Source of the DNA: Liolophura sinensis | Lineage: Eukaryota; Mollusca; Polyplacophora; Chitonida; Chitonidae | Direction: 5' to 3' | Assembly: GCF_032854445.1 (NCBI RefSeq) | Contig: NC_088306.1 | Location: forward strand, 5,080,373 to 5,144,372 | DNA length: 64,000 nucleotides | Part shown: positions 39,701 to 49,953 of the stretch, in pieces | Numbering within the stretch: the stretch's first letter is position 1 | Layout: the number at the start of each line of letters is the position of its first letter | The notes under the pieces: model-generated | What the model was told of the DNA's origin: nothing | The model's input: the letters and a program-made list of their open reading frames with translations, nothing else | Databases searched by the model: none | Position numbers and translations under genes: made by a program

Positions 39701-42700
39701 ACCAGCAGGTTAGGGAACAAGACGAGGATTCTCTCAAACTTCTCCCCCATCTGGGTCAGCACTTTGACTTTGGATATATGTACAACCTCCCCAAGTGTGG
39801 AGATCTCCTAGGGGAAGAAAATTAAGAAATCAGCATTATACTGTTACAATTACATAGAGTCGAAGAATGGATGAATGATGTGGGTTTCATTAAAGCCACA
39901 TCAGCAGTATTTAAGCCAGATTCTGGAGAAACATAAAGGAATGTGTTTATACATCTGCTTATGTGCTTGTTTTCCTCCACCGTGACCTTTTGACTTAAGT
40001 TACGTGTATTTATATGGGGCAATAATTAGATTTACGTGTGGAGGATATTTACTTGTGACCATTTGACTTAAGTTACGTGTATTTATATGGGGGCAGTAAT
40101 TGGATTTACGTGTGGAGGATATTTACTTGTGACCATTTGACTGAAGTTACGTGTATTTATATGGGGCAGTAATTGGATTTACGTGTGGAGAATATTTACT
40201 TGTGACCATTTGACTTAAGTTACGTGTATTTATATGGGGCAGTAACTGGATTTACTTGTGAAGGATATTTACTTGTGACCATTTGACTTAAGTTACGTGT
40301 ATTTATATGGGGCAGTAATTGGATTTACGTGTGGAGGATATTTACTTGTAAACCACATTATCCCGCATCAGACAGAAATCCAGCAAGTCCAGACAGAAAT
40401 AAACTAACTGAACTCATAACAAATGCGGCATTGATCGATACCAAACTTGTTCGTTCTCTCAATTTAAGAGCTAAACATAGCATACAGTTAAAACAGAACT
40501 TTTACACGATACTTTCAGCACCACGAATGGCTAATTCACACTTTTAGTACAGCTTTTGGTGAGAACTTACATCATCTCCAGTTGTCCAGGAATGCGGTTA
40601 CGATTTTACATTTTCAATGACACTGATAAACTTTGTCGAGAACAGGAAACTAGCTCACCTTTTTACTGGCTTGAAAGATGCGAATGATAGGACCATTCTC
40701 TACTACTTTCCTCGTCACCACACCTGCCTTATCAGGTAAGCCAACTGAAGATACGTCGCGTCATGTTTATAGCTAGAGTGTAGGCACAGGCTACAGTCAT
40801 GTAAAACTGTCTATACGAGACTACATGTACCAGGCGATCAAGATCTACGTAAGATGTGATCAGGATGGTGCCAACATCCGCACATGGGCCGCCCATCCGT
40901 GTTGGATCCACCCCACATCCGATCAAGATGTGTGTACATGTAGGTTGATGATACACAGAGTATATCATTAGGATTGGGCAGTACTGTACACTGACATCTG
41001 TCTTTACAAGTCTGAACTAACATCAACTTCATTGCTTCTAAACAAGAAACGGAAGTTGACACTGACACTGGTCTTTTACAAGGTTGAATTTATATCAACT
41101 TTAACGCTCCAAGACAAGAAAAAAAAAAAGATGATTAGTTTATACTTACTTCTCCCTCCCAGTTTATTATAGGACTATTTATTATCTCATATTCCATTTC
41201 TTTCAGTTTTCTTATTTCAACACAGGAATTCTGCAAACAAAATAACACATAACACACATATAACAATTTCACAGGTTAGTCAGTGTATTTGTGACAGCAA
41301 GGGTTGTTGCCATGGAGACCATGATCACAAATTATCATGGTCATATGAACAGAACTCTTCAATTTTTGGAAACATGCAAACTCACCATAGAAAACGATGA
41401 AAGTGTTGCCCTTAGACAGGTCTTCCACAATTCCCTGAATGCACATATGGTTTACATGGACATCACACATTTGAAATTGCTGACTGCTAAAAAGGAGTAA
41501 CTCGACATGTTTCCAACAATTCCCAACATACATGTATTAAAGCGTATAGACAAACTTGGCCTGAACAACTCACAGCAATTCACATTTAGATAGTTCTATA
41601 GATAGCTGTAGAGTACAATGTACACGTAAACCTGACAAACTTGGCCTGAGCTACTCACAGAAATTTGTCTGTAGATAGTTCAACAGATAGCTGTAGAGTA
41701 CAATGTACACGTAGGCCTGAAAAACTTGGCCTGAACAACTCACAGCAATTCACGTTTAGGTAGTTATATTAACAGCTGTAGAGTACAATGTGCACGTAAG
41801 CCTGACAAACTTGGCCTGAGCTACTCACAGCAATTTGCCTGTAGATAGTTCAACAGATAGCTGTAGAGTACAATGTACACGTAAGCCTGACAAACTTGGC
41901 CTTAGCTACTCAGCAATTTGCCCTTAGATAGTTCAACAGATAGCTGAAGAGTACAATGTACACGTAAGCCTGACAAACTTGGCCTGAGCTACTCACAACA
42001 ATTTGCCTGTAGATAGTTCTATAGATAGCTGTAGAGTACAATGTGCACGTAAGCCTGACAAACTTGGCCTGAGCTACTCACAGCAATTTGCCTGTAGATA
42101 GTTCTATAGATAGCTATAGAGTACAATGTACACGTAAGCCTGAAAAACTTGGCCCAAACTACTGACACCAATTTGCCTGTAGATAGTTTTATTGATAGTT
42201 GTAGAGTACAATGTACACATAAGCCTGAACTACTCACAGCAATTTGCCTGTAGATAGTGATAGCTCGTTGTGTGTCCCCCCTGTCAATGTGACTCTCCTG
42301 CAACATAACAAAGAAAACAAAGTATTATTTATTCATACGATTGTTGTTCAGCCCGTATTTTTCACCTATACAATGGGAAGTTACTGACACTGACAAGTAC
42401 TTTGGCACTTGTGACAATGACCACACTGGCAACCAAGGGTCAGTTTTAGTGCTCCGATTCGGCTCTCCTCCCCAAACATTGTTGTTTTGACAGCTATCTC
42501 TGTTTACATTAAAGATGCAGCATGCAACAATACTTAATTTCCAGACTGATTATTGGGGCTTTAAGGAAACTGTGTTTTGGAGCCATTGTAACACCCCAAG
42601 AAGAGAATTTTTGTTTATTTATTTATTTGATTGGTGTTTTACGCCGTACTCAAGAATATTTCACTTGTATGACGGCGGCCAGCGTTATGGTGGGAGGAAA

Positions 42701-45700
42701 CCGGGCAGAACCCGGAGGAAACCCACGACCACCCGCAGGTTGCCGACAGACCTTCCCACGCACGGCGGGAGAGGAAGCCTTCATGGAGAAACTTTGTTGT
42801 ACTTCTATATGTTACATCACATCACATACTTCACCTTAAGAAATAAAAACCACACTTTTTCATGTATGCTTTAACCACTTAGCTACAGCCTGCTGTGTAC
42901 AAACGAACAAGCAATTCTGACTTCCCAACAAAGCTGGATGAGCTGGACAAACTGGTCAGCACTGGTCACTGATAGTGACCGATACCTACATGTATACTGT
43001 TAGGTGAAATGATTGGTTGTCTCCACTCACCTCTATGTGTCTCTCTAGCTCCTTCAGTAAGCTGGGGTACTTTTCCAGGCGTGTGAGGGGTCTGGACAAA
43101 CTTGTTGTCAAAGTCATAGACCCTGGGGCAGGGGCCCCCAAATTTTCCATAGCACTGTTGAGTTCCTCACTGTAAACATTTCCAAAAGGTGAAATTCAGC
43201 CAGTGGGACAATTTAACTCCCAAGTCACAAGCAAGCTCAGCTCTGCCTGTACTTTTACATTTTTTTTTAGGTTAGAGTAAATTACACACTTTTCAAGTGA
43301 CAACATTTGGATTGACTCCCACTGATTTGTCCACTATTAGAAAGCCACACAGAAGGATTTCTGGAAAACTTAATCAACTTCTTTGCCCCAAAATTTCAGT
43401 GTTGACATCAAAACTGCCCTTTTAAGACCTTTACATTGTCATGGATGTGTCGTGCATCTGTAGGTGTACTTTTACACACCAAACTTTTGGTGAAATACAT
43501 TATTTTAAAAAAGGAAAAAATGCATGAATAATATTATAATTCTCTTCAATATTTTACCTGTACAAATTTTTTTTTAATTTTTCACCTTTATAACACAAAA
43601 ACAGTTTGCTGAGGTGTGGTGCATGGTGCATGTCCTGTGTCCCGTCTACCTACACCACTGTGTGAACACTTACCATTTCCTCTGGAGCCCAGCCATGGCC
43701 CTGGGGTGGTTAGCACAGTATTCCTCATACAGCTCTATAAGGTGAGGTGCATGTCCTGTGTACCGTCTACCTACACCACTGTGTGAACACTTACCATTTC
43801 CTCTGGAGCACAGCCACGGCCCTGGGGTGGTTAGCACAGTATTCCTCATACAGCTCTACAAGGTGAGGTGCTTGTCCTGTGTACCGTCTACCTACACCAC
43901 TGTGTGAACACTTACCATTTCCTCTGGAGCACAGCCACGGCCCTGGGGTGGATAGCACAGTATTCCTCATACAGATCTATTAGGTGAGGTGCATGTGCTG
44001 TGTACCCTCTACCTACACCACTGTGTGAACACTTACCATTTCCTCTGGAGCACAGCCACGGCCCTGGGGTGGTTAGCACAGTATTCCTCATACAGATCTA
44101 TAAGGTGAGGTGCATGTCCTGTGTACCGTCTACCTACACCACAGTGTGAACACTTACCATTTCCTCTGGAGCACAGCCACGGCCCTGGGGTGGTTAGCAC
44201 AGTATTCCTCATACAGATCTATAAGGCGAGGTGCATGTCCTGTGTACCGTCTACCTACACCACAGTGTGAACACTTACCATTTCCTCTGGAGCACAGCCA
44301 CGGCCCTGGGGTGGATAGCACAGTATTCCTCATACAGATCTATTAGGCGAGGTGCATGTGCTGTGTACCCTCTACCTACACCACTGTGTGAACACTTACC
44401 ATTTCCTCTGGAGCACAGCCACGGCCCTGGGGTGGATAGCACAGTATTCCTCATACAGATCTATTAGGCGAGGTGCATGTGCTGTGTACCCTCTACCTAC
44501 ACCACTGTGTGAACACTTACCATTTCCTCTGGAGCACAGCCACAGCCCTGGGGTGGTTAGCACAGTATTCCTCATACAGCTCTATAAGGTGAGGTGCATG
44601 TCCTGTGTACCGTCTACCTACACCACTGTGTGAACACTTACCATTTCCTCTGGAGCACAGCCACAGCCCTGGGGTGGATAGCACAGTATTCCTCATACAG
44701 CTCTATAAGGCGAGGCGCATGCCCTGTGTACCGTCTACCTACACCACTGTGTGAACACTTACCATTTCCTCTGGAGCACAGCCACGGCCCTGGGGTGGTT
44801 AGTACAGTATTCCTCATACAGCTCTATAAGGCGAGGTGCATGTGCTGTGTACCCCTTACCTACAGCACTGTGTGAACACTTACCATTTCCTCTGGAGCAC
44901 AGCCACAGCCCTGGGGTGGATAGCACAGTATTCCTCATACAGATCTATAAGGCAAGGTGCATATCCTGTGTACCCCTTACCTACACCACTGTGTGAACAC
45001 TTACCATTTCCTCTGGAGCACAGCACAGCCCTGGGGTGGATAGCACAGTATTCCTCACACAGATCTATAAGGCAAGGTGCATATCCTGTGTACCCCTTAC
45101 CTACACCACTGTGTGAACACTTACCATTTCCTCTGGAGCACAGCCACGTACCTGGGGTGGTTAGCACAGTATTCCTCATACAGCTCTATAAGGTGAGGTG
45201 CATGTGCTGTGTACCCCTTACCTACACCACTGTGTGAACACTTACCATTTCCTCTGGAGCACAGCCATGGCCCTGGGGTGGTTAGCACAGTATTCCTCAT
45301 ACAGCTCTATAAGGCAAGGTGCATATCCTGTGTACCCCTTACCTACACCACTGTGTGAACACTTACCATTTCCTCTGGAGCACAGCCATGGCCCTGGGGT
45401 GGACAGCACAGTATTCCTCATACAGCTCTATAAGGCGAGGTGCATGTCCTGTGTACCGTCTACCTACACCACTGTGTGAACACTTACCATTTCCTCTGGA
45501 GCACAGCCACGGCCCTGGGGTGGTTAGCACAGTATTCCTCATACAGCTCTTTAAGGCGTGGTGCGTGTCTCATGAACACCTCCCCCACTCGTCGCTGATG
45601 ATGAGGGGACCTGACAGAAATAGTTGATAAAGCAGCAAAATGTCAGAGGGTAGTACCACTTTTGTAGGGAAATGCAGAAAAACTTGCATTCATTGATTTC

Positions 45701-45707
45701 TACATTA

Positions 45708-45750
<43 letters not shown>

Positions 45751-48700
45751 TTTCCAACTTCACAATGAATCAAACAAACCAACTGTGTCAAGTACATGTA
45801 TCCTATTGCTTTCCAACTTTATCCAAAGTCTTGCCTTATTTTGTGTTGAAATGTCACCTAATAAATGAAAAGGTCTGTTAAATTTTTAAGACCTAGTCTT
45901 TTCTTTCGATGATTACATGGATCACACTCATGGATTTGTTCATTTCGTCAGGTTTTGGTACAGAGGACAATCCAGTTTAAGACAAGAGAATTAATAATGT
46001 CGTCATGTCAACCATGACATTTTTTTTATAAACAATTCATCACGGCATCAGTTTTCTTTTCCCTCTGTCACACAAAGCAACCATGGCACTTCCCTAACAT
46101 TAGTTACTGCCATCTCACTCCCAGGCTACATGCTTTAGGGCTATTAGCCTCCGTTCTTGGGTGAAACTTACCGTGGCATTCCTTCAAAGACATCAGGAAG
46201 CTTCCTTGGAAAGTCACTATGTCTTCCAAATTTCCGACCAGCTGATTAAACTCAGATGGATCAAGTCTGCAGAAAGAAATCAGAAGTTGGATTATTGATG
46301 TGTTTGATTGCAACTTTCACAACAGTCTACTCAGAGGAATATTTCACTCATTACATTATGTGATGGCCTTAAGATTCCACGGAAGGTGAAACTGGGTAGA
46401 GCCGTGGAGCAAATCACCGACCTTCATCAACCTCTTGACCACAGATAACATACATTCAAACCATCTGGAATCAATAACAAAAGAATTTTATGATCTTTCC
46501 TGGAGTTTGCCTTTCAGAACGGGCACTGGGACATAGCGAACATCGCATAAATAGAGATTACAGCATTACTGTGAGTGCATGTCGTCTATATAAAAAAACA
46601 AAATAAATAAAATACAAGGTTCCATCAGCCAATCATGAACATGTACATTGTTACTACTCATAGTTCTAATGGATGGATTTATTTATTTATTTCACTGGTG
46701 TTTTACGCCGTACTCAAGAATATTTCTCTTACACAACGGCAGCCAGCATCACACTCTGCTGTATTGGAACATCACTATGCAACATTTTTAGGATGTACTA
46801 GAATTTAGAGGTAGCCACATGATGAGTTCCCAGAAGCAGAAATTTGCTTAAAACTTTTAAGCAAGGTGATCAAGGTGAATAAAATCTGGTATCTGAAAAG
46901 GTCTACCAGGCAAAATATACCAGCGGAAAAGGCAGAGGCACAAGATTACATTAATCACACCAGGCCTCGGCATCACAAAGCTATCTCAGACTTCAAAAAT
47001 TAAAAAAAGTTATTTCTGATGTACCCAAGTCAAAATATTGCCTGACAACAAAAATTCTGGGTAAGTTATTGTACAATAAATTTCAGCTAAAACAACGGAA
47101 AGGAACATACCAAATTTAATGATTTAAATTTCGGTTCAAGTCTAAGATTGTTTGGTGACCCCGAGGCCAGGTCCTTGTTATTGTACAGAAAAACTGTCAG
47201 GCTATCGTAAAAATATAACTGTGTGGGAAAACCAAACCTCCAAAACAGTGCCCTAGTTTTAAGTTTTTATTGAGATTTCTCTTGTTTTTTTGTTTGTTTC
47301 TTCTTTCTGACAATGTTTAATAATTTCTTTAAAAACCTAATCTCTTTCATTATACAACAAAAAAAAAGGGGGGAGAATTCCCATCTGATCAACCTTATTT
47401 ATTTATTTGCATGTATTTGATTCATGTTTTACACCGTACTCAAGAATATTTCACTAATACGAACACGGCCAACATTATGGTGGGAGGAAACCGAACAGAG
47501 CCCAGAGGGAACGAAACCCACGACCGTCACATTGCTGGCAGAAGTTCCCATGTATTGCTGGACAGGAAGTCAGCATGAGTTGGACTTGACTCACAGGGAC
47601 CTTATTTTCTTTGGGCATGTTCAAGTTATGCTCAGAAAAAGATTATGAAAGATGGCCTTAGGGAACAAGTGAAAAAATACACTGCATTAGACAGAAGATG
47701 TCCTCTATCTGCTACCAAAATATCATACCTAAACATTTGTCAATGCCATGCTGGTAAGGTCATATATATGTAGAGAACTTTTCAAACCTACTGGATAGCC
47801 TTGGATATAATATTACATCGGTCTTCATACTTACACTCCAGAGGCTTTGATTGGCCGTATATATTTTTGTAACAAAGTTTTCATTTCATTGACATGAGTT
47901 CCTTCTGTCTCTATCACACTTTGTAAAACCTGGAAATAGGAAAACAACTATACATGAGCAGGTATTAGACTGACTGATATGAATGGCATGTTTCTGAATA
48001 TTTCATCCACAGGTCTGTGACAACCAGTTACTCTTCTTTGGACAACTCCTTAGATAATTACTGCATAATAATTATTTCTGTAAGAAAATCTGCTGCACAA
48101 TTCACATATTCAAGAAAGGCAGATTTTTCTCATAAGAAAACATAGGTTCATTTCTGACAGTGCTATTGTATACTGTTTACTTCACTATGCTGTACGTGCA
48201 CTCGTAGAAGTGAAATACGCTGTATTCTTGAGAATGGCATAAAACACCAATCGAACAAATAAATAAATAAACTATTCCGTATGTGCAAGCCTGAGACAGC
48301 ATTTAATGTGAATATAAAACTCTTTACAATGCAGTCTAAACCAGCCCGTGTACTGTTAAAATCTATCACTAACTGCTCCCGATATATGCATATATAATTG
48401 TCCAATGAACTAGTTACCTTTAGGGACATTGAATGCTCCCTGCCTTGCACAATCTAGGTATCTGGAGCATGTCTGTTTAGTGTGTGTTTACCGGTGTGGG
48501 AGAGATAATAAGCCACACAGATTCTGTAGAATTCTCAGGCTTTAGAACAACTGCACAGAGAGCCACTCTTCAGGTATTGTTCATCTTTGGTTTATATTAC
48601 ATTTGACACAGTTCAAATATATACTTTTTTGACACGTTTATTGGTTTTCAAGTATGTTTTCAAGTGTCTATTTCTGTGTAGTTTTCACACCGCTGTCTTT

Positions 48701-49913
48701 ATCTAATGAAGATAATACAGTGTTAAAGAACTCTCTATGCTCGAATCATAGTGTCCCCAAATTGACAATTATTTAACTCGGCACTCTGATTTGATTTGAT
48801 TTGATTGGTGTTTTACGCCGTACTCAAGAATATTTCACTTATACAATGGTGGCCAGCATTATGGTGGGAGGAAACTGGGCGGAGCCCGGGGGAAACCCAC
48901 GACCATCCGCAGGTTGCTGGAAGACCTTCCCACGTACGGCCGGAGAGGAAGCCAGCATGAATTGGACTTGAATTCACAGCGACCGCATTGGTGAGAGACT
49001 CCTGGGTCATCACGCTGCGCTAGCACGCTAACCGACTGAGCCACGGAGCCCCCCCCCCCACCCCAGGCAATTTGATATCAAGAATTTTAACACTTGAAAG
49101 CATGCATGACTGCAGTCAGAATTATTGGTGGAGCTTAAAAGCTTAAAATTTCCCTCTGAACTGCTTTTGTTAGTTTTTATCAACATGTACTGTAATTCAT
49201 TTTAACTTTGGTACGTAAAACTGCAATTTCGGAAGGCCTTAAAGTGATACTTTTCATGGAACTACTCAAGGTTTTCTGATATGAAATTAATCAAACTTCA
49301 CTCATAAATTGGACCAATCAATCAGAATCAAGCAAAATGATAAGCTTCCCCAGGCGAAATACTGTAATCTATGTAACAAATGAAGCCACTAAAAAGCGCT
49401 CACCACATTATGGTATTTTTGCATACTCTTCCTCTTGAGCACAGCCAATTCAGTGGGCCTTCCTGGACTTTTTGGTCCCCCAGGGGACTCTAAAGAGACA
49501 GAGAAACATACAAATGAGGTACAACTTGATACATATATGCGGTCTTACTGTTTTAAACAGATGTTATTTCAGAAAGATATTTGGCTTACAAATGGCTTAG
49601 AGTGAGTAGTAAAACCCAGTACAGTGCTGAAAGTAACACGTAAGGCCATTAACTGCATTAATATTTTCATCAAGGCCCTACTAACACCAAAATTTGAAAA
49701 ATGTACATATTCTCTGTCAAAGGCCGGGATTGAACCCGTAACTTATGTGCCTCATGCTTAAGAGTTGTATAATATACATGATACACAGACAGTCTACATG
49801 GTTTTGGATGGGATATCAGATATCATCTCAAGAGAAGTTATGTTCAAAGAGTGCAATGAACAACACAAAAGATGTCATCCCTTTATCGTCACCAAAGCTT
49901 CACAGCCAGTTAC

Positions 49914-49953
<40 letters not shown>

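Noticed and set aside
40659..40723. Constitutive PIX exon between exons 9 and 10
   Set aside because: Phase 0 entry gives a stop at codon 3, and exons 9 and 10 align without a gap to vertebrate PIX; kept only as a possible poison exon.
43610..45627. Many long open frames on both strands ([24 protein letters not shown] and others)
   Set aside because: They are the 121-base satellite read in non-PIX frames; only the - strand exon at 45,488-45,610 has homology.
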